DNA from: Gemmatimonadota bacterium
GTDB taxonomy: Bacteria; Gemmatimonadota; Gemmatimonadetes; Longimicrobiales; Gaopeijiaceae
DNA length: 64,000 nucleotides
Direction of reading: 5' to 3'
Assembly: GCA_016209885.1 (NCBI GenBank)
Contig: JACQVF010000006.1
Location: 60,523-124,522 of the forward strand
Made by a program: the position numbers and the translations under genes. Below, piece by piece: positions 37,701-44,740 of the stretch; positions within the stretch are counted from its first letter, which is position 1, and every line of letters begins with the position of its first letter. Below the pieces are notes generated by a model. That model was not told the origin of the DNA. It made no database searches and saw nothing but the letters and a program-made list of their open reading frames with translations.

Positions 37701-38905
37701 TACCGTGACGGTGCGAACCCGCCGGGAATGTCGTCGAGCCCGTCGACGGAACGCACCTCCTCGTCGATGACGGCCCGGGAGTACTCGAACTCGACGGGCG
37801 GCAGGCTCTCGCGCGTGTAGCCGTCCCCGTCCCGGATGTAGCCGTGCCACGTGACGCCGGTCAGGTACATGGCGACCGGCGACTCCTCGTAAGTGAAATC
37901 CGTGGAGCGAACGAGAACGGGGTCCTCGCCCAGCTCCGGGAAGCGGTGGAACATGAGGGCGCGACGGCAGAGGCGGTGGCAACGGACGTCGAAGCCCGCG
38001 CGGAAGCTGGAGAAGACATCGGCTCGCACCGGCCAGGAACGGATCTCGTCCACGCCCGGCGCCTCCTCGTCGTGCTCGCCGTAGTCGAAGACCACCTCGA
38101 AGAGCCACTGTTCTCGGGAGAACGGGACGCGGTTCGCGTAGCGGACGCGCTTCGGGTAGCGGTACGTGCAGCCGTGGCCCGGAACGGATCGCGCCCGCTC
38201 GTACGGCCGTGTTTGGTCCACCTCGGCGCGATCCTCTGCCTTGTACTCGTAGTGAATCCCGTTCCCTCGCTCGTCCCAGACCTCCTCGAGCAGCCACTCG
38301 AAAACGCGCCTCCCGTCGCTCGGGTCGGCCACGCGCGCGTCCGCGCTCTTGCCGTAGATCCGGGTCACGTTGTCCCGGGAGACGGTCTTCCAGAAAACCG
38401 TGCCCGCGACCGGATCCGTCCAGCGCTCGATGCGCCAGAAGCTCTCCTCGACCCGGGGGCTGTAGCGCCGGACCAGGTAACCGTCCTGCTCCCGCGCGTC
38501 ATCCCGCCACGCGCCGCCCTCTTCGACGAGCGCTGGAACCAGGTCCTCCATTCCCGAGAGGATGAAGACATCCGAGTCCTCGCCGTCCCGGTAGCGGGGC
38601 AGCCCTTTCTCCGTCTTGCGGCGGATCGAGGAGATGCTGAGCTGCCACCCGAGCCCGAAGGGTCCGTTGCCCGAGCCGGAGTCGTAGGCGAGAGTGAGGT
38701 CGGGCTGGAATCCGGAGCGTCCTGGGCTCACGGCGATGGGTATGCTCACGGAGGCGGTGCCGGTTACCGGGTTCGCAGCGAACTTCTCGCCGATCCCGCG
38801 GATCGCGCCGCCGCCCTTGGGGAGGGACACGCTGGGCGGCGCCACGACGAAAGGCTCCTCTTCCGGCGCGGCGCCGGACTCCGTGCGGAATGGATCCACC
38901 TTCAT
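31736..38905 (-). CDS. tcBC: Tc toxin TcB-TcC fusion with nuclease-like C-terminal effector
   Basis: 2389 residues in one chain. Residues 1-340 are the SpvB/TcaC domain (SLPKGGGAIRGIGEKFAANP, LAYDSGSGNGPFGLGWQ). VCBS/FG-GAP-like repeats lie around 465-640 (LRLVDLDGDGHADVLIT), then TcdB middle domains (NNLGRETRLEYAPSTKFCL, about 725) and many YD repeats (1300-2030). The RHS-associated core at about 2046-2108 reads GLYYHGARYYACWLGRWTSP, then DPVDLADGMNRYAFVHNNPV, then DPSGR, including the D-P and D-G-x-N residues of the self-cleaving aspartate centre. The last 280 residues are the variable effector: a hydrophobic stretch, then TPDHQLSN (about 2252) and SAHREASPTYGGRNT (about 2303), a histidine/asparagine pattern like polymorphic-toxin nucleases. 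By analogy with TcB-TcC, a hollow cocoon releases this piece into a target cell through TcA. Confidence 0.9.
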   Translation of the reverse strand: MKVDPFRTESGAAPEEEPFVVAPPSVSLPKGGGAIRGIGEKFAANPVTGTASVSIPIAVSPGRSGFQPDLTLAYDSGSGNGPFGLGWQLSISSIRRKTEKGLPRYRDGEDSDVFILSGMEDLVPALVEEGGAWRDDAREQDGYLVRRYSPRVEESFWRIERWTDPVAGTVFWKTVSRDNVTRIYGKSADARVADPSDGRRVFEWLLEEVWDERGNGIHYEYKAEDRAEVDQTRPYERARSVPGHGCTYRYPKRVRYANRVPFSREQWLFEVVFDYGEHDEEAPGVDEIRSWPVRADVFSSFRAGFDVRCHRLCRRALMFHRFPELGEDPVLVRSTDFTYEESPVAMYLTGVTWHGYIRDGDGYTRESLPPVEFEYSRAVIDEEVRSVDGLDDIPGGFAPSRYQWVDLDGEGAVGLLAEQGGGWLYKRNDVDHDEDPPRARFAPAAQVASRPTAARAAAGAQLLDLAGDGKLDLVLLGEGVAGYQERGADGRWGRFQPFQSVPALDWQDPDLRLVDLDGDGHADVLITEDEVLRWYSSLAKKGFAAAVIVRKEKDEERGPTAVFSSEGESVFLADMSGDGLADIVRIRNGSVCYWPNLGHGRFGAKIVMAGSPWFDAPDQFDARRIRLADIDGSGTTDILYLARDAVRIWFNQSGNGFAEVRELSRIPGTDSLTDVRVADLLGDGTACLVWSSPLPGRAREPLRYVHLMGEGKPHLLTEIRNNLGRETRLEYAPSTKFCLADRKAGRPWVTRLPFPVHVLERVVRWDGVTGTKFSTRYRWHDGYFDGEDREFRGFGYVEHWDSEDYDAFNAEGDGDGASVANGDQEHFVPPTYTGTWYHTGAWSQADTISRHYVDEYFAGDENAGDLPDTVLPEGLTAQEEREACRALKGRMLREEVYAEDDSEAAADPYLVIERNYHLRRLQPSTDRHHAVFIAVPAETLRYHYDRFRGEAGRLLPRVTHELTLDFDDFANVTRSARIAYAHRDPEEPEQGVTRITVTETSFINQTDQEGCHVGLPYEARSYEITGPRGAAITDAELLTPAGLRAAFLAAEEIPYETEPDSAGDTPQRRLIAHSRTLFWNDDLTGPWPFGPMLGRRALVYESYRLALTAGLVAGVHRERLSAEESDAIRQEAGYELFSDDGDGAWWVRSGRHEYAPADAESPGEYAAAHFCQPISFMDPFANRYRSEHDEYDLLPTRVIDPADNAAAVLNDYRVLQPTQLEDANGNRTAVGFDALGMVVWIAVMGKNGEGEGDTGDDPTTSFEYQLHNWAWHGEPNYAHVRTKERHGRENSRYLETYTYADGFGNNALTKVRGEPGTLADGTWVDDRWIGTGRRILNNKGDVVRQYEPYFAAHARYEGEPEAREQGATPVFHYDSLGRNIRTDLPNGAFRRVEIQPWRQEIWDENDTVLDSEWYVTRKNGTPGSDEQRTALLAAEHADTPTTLYLDALGRPFLTERRLAAGEHVSTRVRLDIQGNARVLTDARGVATLEQTFDLLGRTLHTRSVDAGETWVLPDATGQPVRTWRSGGSALRHGYDGLRRRTHLWVDEGDGERLAELKVYGDALEDADPAANLRGRLALQFDGAGLRTDGAYDFKGNLIRTSRRLLSDREAPVDWSALEELGRQEALLADTQTALDSEEFRTETGFDALNRKVSLTAPDGSVLSFAYNERGLLGTIRVRIRGASEETAFVTGVTYNARGERESIAYGNGVRTSYTYDAKTFRLTGVHTTRPGDTEGQDTLQSLHYTYDPVGNITRMRDEAQDTLFFANARVEPGASYVYDALYRLTEASGREHVSLGQPAATDPLRGGLPHPNDGTAVRAYTETYLYDPVGNLLEVAHFEGAALNSAGHLDHGPTLWRRRYETASDSNRLLGTSLSGDADGVFSARYTYDARGSMVAMPHLPGIEPDFRDQMHRVDLGNGDDAVYDYDADGRRIRKTVRRGAGVEERIYVDGFEIYRNWVAGRLELERQTLHVVDELRRVAMIETKTVDGGSAVEGPASRLRSQLDNHLGSALLELDGEAKLISYEEYHPFGGTGWHAESASIEVSAKRYRYSGKEKDEETGLYYHGARYYACWLGRWTSPDPVDLADGMNRYAFVHNNPVRLRDPSGRQATMSQQEQQELHRLMEETGVDPVGFIPLVGPARDALHNYHMWIVSAGEGASALMEGDVAGYFEATLRASGYAELGNINAGFALLDYASLGGASLARGAVGGLVRAEARNMPRAMASQAASRELRAGQSGGYREMVEQGVPGDKLTPDHQLSNAAQQRRYEQRLQEEGLPPPTPEERRFVRDEANTFVVEESAHREASPTYGGRNTRARQQLDAADPAAALSRDQDAYVQYTIDTMLAEGKSEGEILEAVDELMLDQAAFEGIQYEYDVVEELIRGRKAAE

Positions 38906-39471
38906 CCCGAGCGAGAGGGTCCCACTGTGGTTGTGGTCTACGCAGTATCAGTGCGGCGTGCCGCGCTTCAGCACGCCGCAGTCGAGTGCGCTCAGGTCCG
39001 CGTGGTGCGCCCGGACACGCGATCAGTGCCGCGTGTGCCCGGGGTTAGACGCTCCGTCAGGTCCGGCAGACCGCGGCACGACGCAGTCTGTCGATCGGTG
39101 TTCGGGGGCTGGCAAAGACAGGAGCACGCCACGGCCACATCAGCTTCGGCCCCGCGTCCCCGTCCCGAGGCAGGGATGCAGTTCGTTGTCGCCGGGGGCG
39201 CGACGGCCACAATCAGAATACGGCGGTCGCCGATGTCTGTCAAAGATTCTCCGCTGCCCCTGGAACTCGCGTTTCCCGTGAGGGGGGCAGCGGTCTCGAG
39301 CCCCACGGTCACCGGCACCGCAGGGGGAGTCAGCACCGGGGGGCGAAGGCCTCGACCGCAACCAGACCCAGGGTGACGAGGCCCGCCGCCGGCACCGTGG
39401 TGCCGGTCCCCCGTAAGAAGTCGCAGGGCCGATCCCACGGCGGGGAGCGGGGCGGAGCCGCACCGCGTGCC
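38906..39471. other. Long untranslated region upstream of the Tc operon
   Basis: 566 bases without a supported gene. At 38953-38979 a perfect 9-bp stem GCGGCGTGC / GCACGCCGC with a 9-nt loop lies about 50 bases ahead of the tcBC start and would fold in its 5' leader. On the minus strand at about 39420-39325 one frame reads CDFLRGTGTTVPAAGLVTLG, similar to a Tat signal but without paired arginines or a start codon, and soon meets a stop. It may be a gene remnant. No good promoter was found by eye. Confidence 0.4.
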
Positions 39472-40611
39472 TCACGGCAGGAGCTGACTGAAGTTCGTGA
39501 ACATCGGGTGCCCCGGGAACGCGTGATACAGCTCCCTGTAGTTCACATCGACCAGGTTGTCCTGCGGTACGATGATCCGCTCCAGGTGGCCCTCGAGCAT
39601 CGCCTTGAAGTCACGCACGGCCTCTGTGGCGCCGGCGGAGAGCTCGAACGCGGGCGTAGGGAAGTCGCTCCCGAACACGAGCGAGCCCGGCGGCAGCTTT
39701 GCGATCTCCGGGAAGAACTCCTGGCGGAAGGGCGTCGCGCACGCGGAGACGTCGGCCAGGCAGCGGCCCGGACCCGTCGCGCCGGCCGCGCTCCGCTCGA
39801 GGTAGCGGCGCACGACCGGGAAGTCCGAGTGCTCGAGCACGCGGCCGAGGGCCCCGGCCGTGAAGTAGGGGAGCCCGCAGTGGGCGAAGATGACCACCGC
39901 GCCGGACGCGAGGGCCGCCTCGAGGTTCCGCCGGATCGCCCCGGGGTCGGGGCGGTGCCACCGGCGCGCGCGGCGGCGCAGGCGGTTCCTCATTTCGTCC
40001 CAGAAGCTCCAGGAGAGGAAGTCGTACGAAGGGCTCCGCGGGTCGGTGGTGGGGATCGCATACTCGGGGCCCACGTGCAGCAGGAGCGGGAGTGGGCCGC
40101 CACCCCGCCCGGCGGTTGCCAGGCTGGCCATCGCCCGGCCGACGCGAGGGTCCGCGAGGTTGAACTGCTGGGCCGAAGGGAGCCACTTGAGGAGGACGGC
40201 GCCGGCATCCGCGTACTTCTTCACCCGATCCCGGAAGTGGGGGTCGAAGGGGTGTACGGACGCACCGAGGAGAATCTTGCTCCCGAGCTCGCGCCGGAGG
40301 TCGAGGACGTAGTCGTTGTCCACCCACAACTCCGAGAGGTCCTCGCGCCGCCGGCCGGCGTCGTCGTAGACCGGGTCGAGAGCCAGGCACACCACGTGGT
40401 CCATCGAGCAGCGCTCGATGATCCTCAGCGCGGACTCCCGCAGCGTGCGGTCCGACACGCGGTCCGCGTCGATTCCGGCGTACAGGAGGAAGATCCGGTA
40501 GGTTGGCCGGCGGCGGTACGCCACCGCCAGGCGCCCCCAGTGCGGGTGCTCGTCCCCGAGGAGGCCCACGTGAAAGTGCATGTCCACGCGCTTCGGACGG
40601 GCGTCGCTCAT
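39472..40611 (-). CDS. Amidohydrolase-2 family metal-dependent hydrolase
   Basis: 379 residues, no signal peptide. VDMHFHVGLLGDEHPHWG carries the first H-x-H of the TIM-barrel. The later LLLHVGPEYAIP, VVIFAHCGLPYF and VFGSDFPTP give the metal-binding or catalytic histidines and the final aspartate. This resembles the amidohydrolase-2 branch (decarboxylase/lactonase-like) rather than the secreted amidohydrolases elsewhere in the window. It lies on the same strand between the metallophosphoesterase (155 bases upstream) and the Tc toxin genes. A functional link to the toxin is possible but unproved. Confidence 0.85.
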   Translation of the reverse strand: MSDARPKRVDMHFHVGLLGDEHPHWGRLAVAYRRRPTYRIFLLYAGIDADRVSDRTLRESALRIIERCSMDHVVCLALDPVYDDAGRRREDLSELWVDNDYVLDLRRELGSKILLGASVHPFDPHFRDRVKKYADAGAVLLKWLPSAQQFNLADPRVGRAMASLATAGRGGGPLPLLLHVGPEYAIPTTDPRSPSYDFLSWSFWDEMRNRLRRRARRWHRPDPGAIRRNLEAALASGAVVIFAHCGLPYFTAGALGRVLEHSDFPVVRRYLERSAAGATGPGRCLADVSACATPFRQEFFPEIAKLPPGSLVFGSDFPTPAFELSAGATEAVRDFKAMLEGHLERIIVPQDNLVDVNYRELYHAFPGHPMFTNFSQLLP

Positions 40612-40766
40612 CCGCGCACCCTGCGCGGCGCCGGTTGGCTCCGAGCGCTCGCGGTCATTCCTCCGGTCTCACGGCCGCTGTCCATCCTCGCACCGTTCGC
40701 CTCCTGCACCATAACGGCGTTCTGCTCGACGGGTCTGCGCTGACGGGCCGTTCGGTACTGCCCCGC

Positions 40767-42077
40767 TCACAGCACGATGGCCGGCTGGATGCACGCGGCG
40801 ACTGCCTGGGTGTCCGCCGGCGGGTTCGGCTCCTGCACATGAACGCGCGTTCCCTCAGGCAGATGGCTGAAGAGGTGCTGCAGATCGTCCATGAGGACAG
40901 GGGACGCGCGGATCTGATTGGGCTCCGCTGCCACCATCAGGAAGCTCAGCATGCGGGCCGCATCGGCGTCCGTGAGCGCCGCCTTCTCGAATACGCCCAC
41001 CATCCGGGCGAGCAGCGTCTTGGAAAGGCCCGCGTGCTCGACGATGCGGCGCCCGAGATTCGCATGCTCGCGCCACTGCTCCGGGGAGGGAAAGCGCCGG
41101 GCGGTCGGGTAGCGGCCCGCCTTGAAGTCCGTGTGTCCCACGAACGCGCCGCCGTTGCCGGAGACGATGTAGTGTGGCGGCGCCGGAGCGACCGCGCCGG
41201 CCCCATGCTCCTCCCCCACGTACTTCCCGAAGATGTCCGGCCGATACTCCTGGTGGTTGTGCTCGTGCGCGCACACGACCATGCGTACGCAGGGGTGTGC
41301 GGCAAGGATCCGGTGCAGCGCCGTGAGATGCGTGCCGTCGCTGTGCCTCTCGCGCACGAGCGCCGGGATGTGGAAGAGGACGATGGCCCCATCCCCGCGC
41401 GCGTCCGCGAGCCCCAGCCTCCAGTCGAGCCACTGGTGCTGGCGGAAGTCGGGTGCGGCCGTCCGGCCGTGCCCGTCCAGGTTCGCCGTCATGCCGGAAT
41501 CGACGGCGAGAACGACGAGCGGCACCTCCCGGTTCGGTGCCCGAAGCTCCCAGTACGTCCCGGGCTGGGGCACGAGGCGCAGCCCGTGGTCGGCCCAGCG
41601 TGCCGCGTGTTTTCGCGTACAGAAGATCTCGAAGAACTCCCGGCCCCGGTGCCGCGAGTAGTACTCGTGGTTCCCGGGCACCGCCCAGATCGGGATGTCG
41701 AGGCTGCGGTACGGCCCGAAGAAGCCCTCCTCGAAGTCGTCGTCGCGCCCCGCGGGATAGGCCACATCACCATTGATGATCATGAAGTCGGGCTCCACCG
41801 CGCGCAGCAGCGGCAGCAGACCGTACTGCGAGCGATCCCCCTCGCCCGTGTCCCCCAGGATCACGAAGCGGAAGCCGTTGCCAATGGGGCGGCCGAGGAG
41901 CGCCTCGAACGAGGTCGATCTATGGTCCGGCGGCGGCTCGGACTGCGTGAACGCCTCGCGCCACTCGGTCGAGTAGTCCGCGCGGAGCTTGCGGCGTGAC
42001 GCCCAGAGGTTCCCCGGCCGCAGCCAGTAGCCGGGTCCCCGGCCCCTGGCGATGGGCGGGAACACGAGCTCGACCAT
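40767..42077 (-). CDS. Calcineurin-like metallophosphoesterase
   Basis: 436 residues from an ATG sharing a base with the stop of the upstream gene (TGATG). The dinuclear metal site is complete: VILGDTGEGD, IINGDVAYPAG, VPGNHEYYSRH, VLFHIPAL and VVCAHEHNHQ. The 75-residue N-terminal extension (MVELVFPPIARGRGPGYWLR) and 100-residue C-terminal helical tail are unusual. No signal peptide is seen. It resembles purple-acid-phosphatase-like enzymes, but the substrate is unknown. Tight coupling to the membrane protein suggests a joint job at the membrane. Confidence 0.88.
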   Translation of the reverse strand: MVELVFPPIARGRGPGYWLRPGNLWASRRKLRADYSTEWREAFTQSEPPPDHRSTSFEALLGRPIGNGFRFVILGDTGEGDRSQYGLLPLLRAVEPDFMIINGDVAYPAGRDDDFEEGFFGPYRSLDIPIWAVPGNHEYYSRHRGREFFEIFCTRKHAARWADHGLRLVPQPGTYWELRAPNREVPLVVLAVDSGMTANLDGHGRTAAPDFRQHQWLDWRLGLADARGDGAIVLFHIPALVRERHSDGTHLTALHRILAAHPCVRMVVCAHEHNHQEYRPDIFGKYVGEEHGAGAVAPAPPHYIVSGNGGAFVGHTDFKAGRYPTARRFPSPEQWREHANLGRRIVEHAGLSKTLLARMVGVFEKAALTDADAARMLSFLMVAAEPNQIRASPVLMDDLQHLFSHLPEGTRVHVQEPNPPADTQAVAACIQPAIVL

Positions 42078-43342
42078 CAGCCGGTCTCCTCCCGCCGCGG
42101 CGCCCCGGCGCCTCTCAACCGCCCCTGGATACGGAACAGTGCACCGGCCAGGTCGTTCCAGAAGGGCGCGCCGAAGCTGATGAGCAGCGCGGTCAGCATG
42201 CAGCCGAATACGTAGCGCAGCACCATCCACCAGCCCTGCTGGCGGAGGTGGAAGAAGAACTGCCGGTCCATCAGGTAGTCGATCGGTGCGCCGGCACGGC
42301 CGAGCGCCGCGAGCCAGGTGTCGAGCGCAGCGCGCACGTGTTCCTCGGACACGACCTCGGCCGGCGGCGGCCCTTGCACGGCAGCTTGCGGCGGCGCCGT
42401 CTCGGGCGGAGTCCCCGACATGGGGGCCCCGGGCGCTGCGGCACCGCGCGGCGGCGTCTCTGGCGTTGCGGCCTCCCCTGCTACCCCCTCGGGCGCCGGT
42501 TGCCCCGGGCCGCGCGCCTCCGGGCCCCGCGTGTCCCCGGTCTGGGCTCGGTACAGCGAGAGCGTGCGCTCGGCGACCGCCACGGCCTCGTCGGCCGGGA
42601 GGCTCGAGGCGTAGCGGTAGAGGCGGTCGAAGGGAAGGTTGGCGGCGAGCGCGAGAAGCAGGCCGAACATGAAGGTCTGGCGCAGGTTCCGTCGCCGGTA
42701 CTCGTACTCGAAGTTCCGGACTAGCTGCGGGTAGTGCCGGGCCGCCGCACTCACGTGCGGCAGGAAGCGCTCCTGGAATGCGAGGAGAAGCGCACCGGCG
42801 TCCAGGGCACCCAAAGCAGCAGCGGGAGGGGACGGTGGGGGCCCCGGGGGCGCGGCGATCGCATGACCCCATTCCCCGAGGAAGTCCATCAACTCCCGGG
42901 CGTTCCAGTAGCCCTGCGCTCCCTGGGACGTGGCGGCCAGCTCCCGAGAAAACGCCAGCCAACCCGCGGAGGGCGGCTGTGCCTGCCCGCCCTGTAACTC
43001 CGCCTCGAGGCGAAACTGCCTGAGCGCACGACGGTACCAGCCCGGCGCCGTACGCTCCATTCCCTCGAGCAGCTCGGCGCGCTCCAGCGGCAAGAGAATC
43101 CCCCGGGGCCGCAGTCGCCGGAACTGGAACGGACCCCTCGCCTGAAAGTCCGGCAGCACCCCGGGCCGCCGCATCTGGGCTGCCCACGGGCCCAGAAAAT
43201 CGGTCAGCGCGCTCGTGTAGCAGCGCGCCTTGCTGCTCGTCAGGTACTTGTAAACCTCCTGGAAAACCTGCACGAACAAGGACAGGGCCAGCAGGATCGC
43301 GGCGAGGGCGAGCAGCGTGCTCAGGATGGAGGATCCCAGCAT
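42077..43342 (-). CDS. Membrane protein of unknown function
   Basis: 421 residues from the ATG at 43342, seven bases after GGAG. The N terminus MLGSSILSTLLALAAILLAL is a membrane helix. A second hydrophobic stretch (TFMFGLLLALAANLPF, about residue 230) and a third near the C terminus (VLRYVFGCMLTALLISFGAP, about 385) frame two soluble regions. The region at about 275-330 is very rich in P, A, E and G, probably a flexible linker. No family was recognised. It overlaps the metallophosphoesterase by one base and follows sufU by 67 bases on the same strand. Confidence 0.78.
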   Translation of the reverse strand: MLGSSILSTLLALAAILLALSLFVQVFQEVYKYLTSSKARCYTSALTDFLGPWAAQMRRPGVLPDFQARGPFQFRRLRPRGILLPLERAELLEGMERTAPGWYRRALRQFRLEAELQGGQAQPPSAGWLAFSRELAATSQGAQGYWNARELMDFLGEWGHAIAAPPGPPPSPPAAALGALDAGALLLAFQERFLPHVSAAARHYPQLVRNFEYEYRRRNLRQTFMFGLLLALAANLPFDRLYRYASSLPADEAVAVAERTLSLYRAQTGDTRGPEARGPGQPAPEGVAGEAATPETPPRGAAAPGAPMSGTPPETAPPQAAVQGPPPAEVVSEEHVRAALDTWLAALGRAGAPIDYLMDRQFFFHLRQQGWWMVLRYVFGCMLTALLISFGAPFWNDLAGALFRIQGRLRGAGAPRREETG

Positions 43343-43409
43343 GGTGGACTCCTGCGCCGTGGGCGTATCGGCCGCGTCTTGCCGTAGGCGGCCTTCGGGC
43401 GAGGGGCTC

Positions 43410-43865
43410 CTACCGCGTTCCGCCCCGCGTCCTCTGCACCGCCTCCCGCAGCGCGTCAAACGCCAGCAGCGCGCACTTGATCCGCACCGGAAACTTGCTC
43501 ACGCCCTGAAGCGCCCGGAGGTCGCCGAGCGCCTTGTCCCTCGCGGCCTCGGGCTCGCCGTGCATCATCTGGGTGAACCGGCCGGCGAGGGTGTCGGCGT
43601 CGGCGAGGGGCTTGCCCTTGAGCAATACGGTCATCATGGAGACGGCGGCCTGGGAGATAGAGCATCCCTGGCCGGTGAACTTCACGTCGGCGATCCGCTC
43701 ATTCTCCACCTGCATCTGGAGACCCACCTCGTCGCCGCAGACGGGGTTGTAGACGTGCACCTCGACCGTCCTCGGGTCGAGCTCACCCTTGTTCCGAGGA
43801 TGGCGGTAGTGGTCGAGGATGAGCTGCTGGTAGAGCGACGAAAGGGGAGGCATCTCCATGGTCAT
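43410..43865 (-). CDS. sufU: SufU-type iron-sulfur cluster assembly protein
   Basis: 151 residues. LYQQLILDHYRHPRNKGEL is the standard start. The three ligand cysteines are in YNPVCGDEVGL, FTGQGCSISQAAVSMM and RIKCALLAFDAL, with the conserved aspartate of the zinc site in the first. The 18-20 residue insertion that separates SufU from IscU is present (ADTLAGRFTQMMHGEP). SufU accepts sulfur from SufS and passes it to SufBCD. It is separated from sufS by a toxin-antitoxin pair and a cold-shock gene, although all suf genes are on the minus strand. Confidence 0.94.
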   Translation of the reverse strand: MTMEMPPLSSLYQQLILDHYRHPRNKGELDPRTVEVHVYNPVCGDEVGLQMQVENERIADVKFTGQGCSISQAAVSMMTVLLKGKPLADADTLAGRFTQMMHGEPEAARDKALGDLRALQGVSKFPVRIKCALLAFDALREAVQRTRGGTR

Positions 43866-44133
43866 GACCTAGACCCTAACGTTCCCCGAACCCTGATGCA
43901 ACCGACGTCGCAGCTCGCGCAGCTCGCCTGTGGGTCTTCGAGTTGACCCCCTCCCCCCAGCTCGGCTGTGTCCGGCCCGCCGAGGTCGTGATCCGGCCGC
44001 CAGCGCGCTCGCGACGATGGCCGTGCGCAGGCCGGAGGTGCGCGTGGTTCTCGAAGCACCCGATGCGCGTGCGTGCCGGATCACGATTTCGCCGTCCGAA
44101 CTTGGCTCCCCGCCTCCCCGCCTCTGTTACCCC

Positions 44134-44162
44134 TTGACCCCGGGCTCGGAGCGTGGTAGCAT
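44134..44162 (+). promoter_or_regulatory. Promoter of the cold-shock leader
   Basis: TTGACC (44134-44139) and TAGCAT (44157-44162) with exactly 17 bases between, five of six and four of six matches to the housekeeping consensus. Predicted transcription start is near 44169. It is among the best promoter matches seen in the window. Confidence 0.6.
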
Positions 44163-44168
44163 TGTTCG

Positions 44169-44400
44169 TGGTTAACCGCCGGGTGCAGTCGCCCGACGGG
44201 CAGCACCAGTGACGATGAAGGGATCTGGGGCGAACCGAACCCCTGATCCCTTTTTTAGTTCTTCGGCCTTCTCGCGCGTCCGCGCCTATGGTGCGCTCTC
44301 GAGGAGGCGGGAGCCCACGCGGGGGGACTCAGGCCCGCGAAACAGAGTCGGGCGAGACTTTCAGTCCCTACCCGATGGTCATTCACAGAGGAGAGGTCGC
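44169..44400 (+). promoter_or_regulatory. Structured 5' leader of the cold-shock gene
   Basis: About 230 bases of untranslated leader. The first part folds as GGTGC..GCCC-GAC-GGGC.GCACC (44182-44207), followed by an intrinsic terminator (44218-44256). The remainder runs to the ribosome site GGAGAGG at about 44388-44394. Long structured leaders are known for cspA-type genes; a terminator inside the leader suggests either attenuation or a separate short RNA of about 88 bases ahead of csp. Confidence 0.5.
44218..44256 (+). terminator. Intrinsic terminator inside the csp leader
   Basis: AAGGGATC (44218-44225) pairs with GATCCCTT (44245-44252) and GGGG (44227-44230) with CCCC (44240-44243). A single T-T mismatch separates the two stems, the loop is 9 bases, and the T-run extends to 44256. 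It is the clearest rho-independent terminator in the window and lies between promoter and gene. Confidence 0.75.
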
Positions 44401-44613
44401 ATGCGTGCCAGGGGAAGCGTCAAGTGGTTCAACGACAGCAAGGGGTTCGGCTTTATCACGCCGGAGAACGGAGGCAAGGATTGCTTCGTGCATCACTCCG
44501 CGATCCAGGGTGAGGGCTTCAAGACCCTGAGCGAGGGCGAGTCCGTCGAGTTCGACGTGGTCGAGGGGCCGAAGGGCCCTGCCGCGCAGAACGTCGTGCG
44601 GCTGAACCGCTAG
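44401..44613 (+). CDS. csp: Cold-shock domain protein
   Basis: 70 residues from the ATG at 44401, behind [28 protein letters not shown] contains RNP1 (KGFGFI), and DCFVHHSAI is RNP2 (FVHHS); together they make the nucleic-acid-binding face of the five-stranded OB barrel. [16 protein letters not shown] is the usual C-terminal strand. Length is normal. It binds single-stranded RNA and melts secondary structure. It is the only rightward gene between 17616 and 56781. Confidence 0.96.
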   Translation: MRARGSVKWFNDSKGFGFITPENGGKDCFVHHSAIQGEGFKTLSEGESVEFDVVEGPKGPAAQNVVRLNR

Positions 44614-44639
44614 GCGCTGGGCAGCTCACCATCGAGCTG

Positions 44640-44681
44640 GTGCGGGGCCGCCTCCGGTGCCAACCGGGGGCGGCCCCGCAC
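44640..44681 (+). terminator. Terminator of csp
   Basis: Perfect 13-bp stem GTGCGGGGCCGCC / GGCGGCCCCGCAC with an inner CCGG/CCGG extension in the loop, followed by GTTT, 27 bases after the csp stop. Confidence 0.7.
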
Positions 44682-44740
44682 GTTTCGCGGTCTGACTAGA
44701 CCCCGAAGTCCTGAGCGCCGGACGAACCCGCTCGACCGCG

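Noticed and set aside
39140..39475. Two long open frames on the minus strand in the gap upstream of tcBC
   Set aside because: Their composition is R/P/G-rich, as expected of chance frames in GC-rich DNA; no start site or known motif is present. Only a weak Tat-like remnant was kept as a finding.
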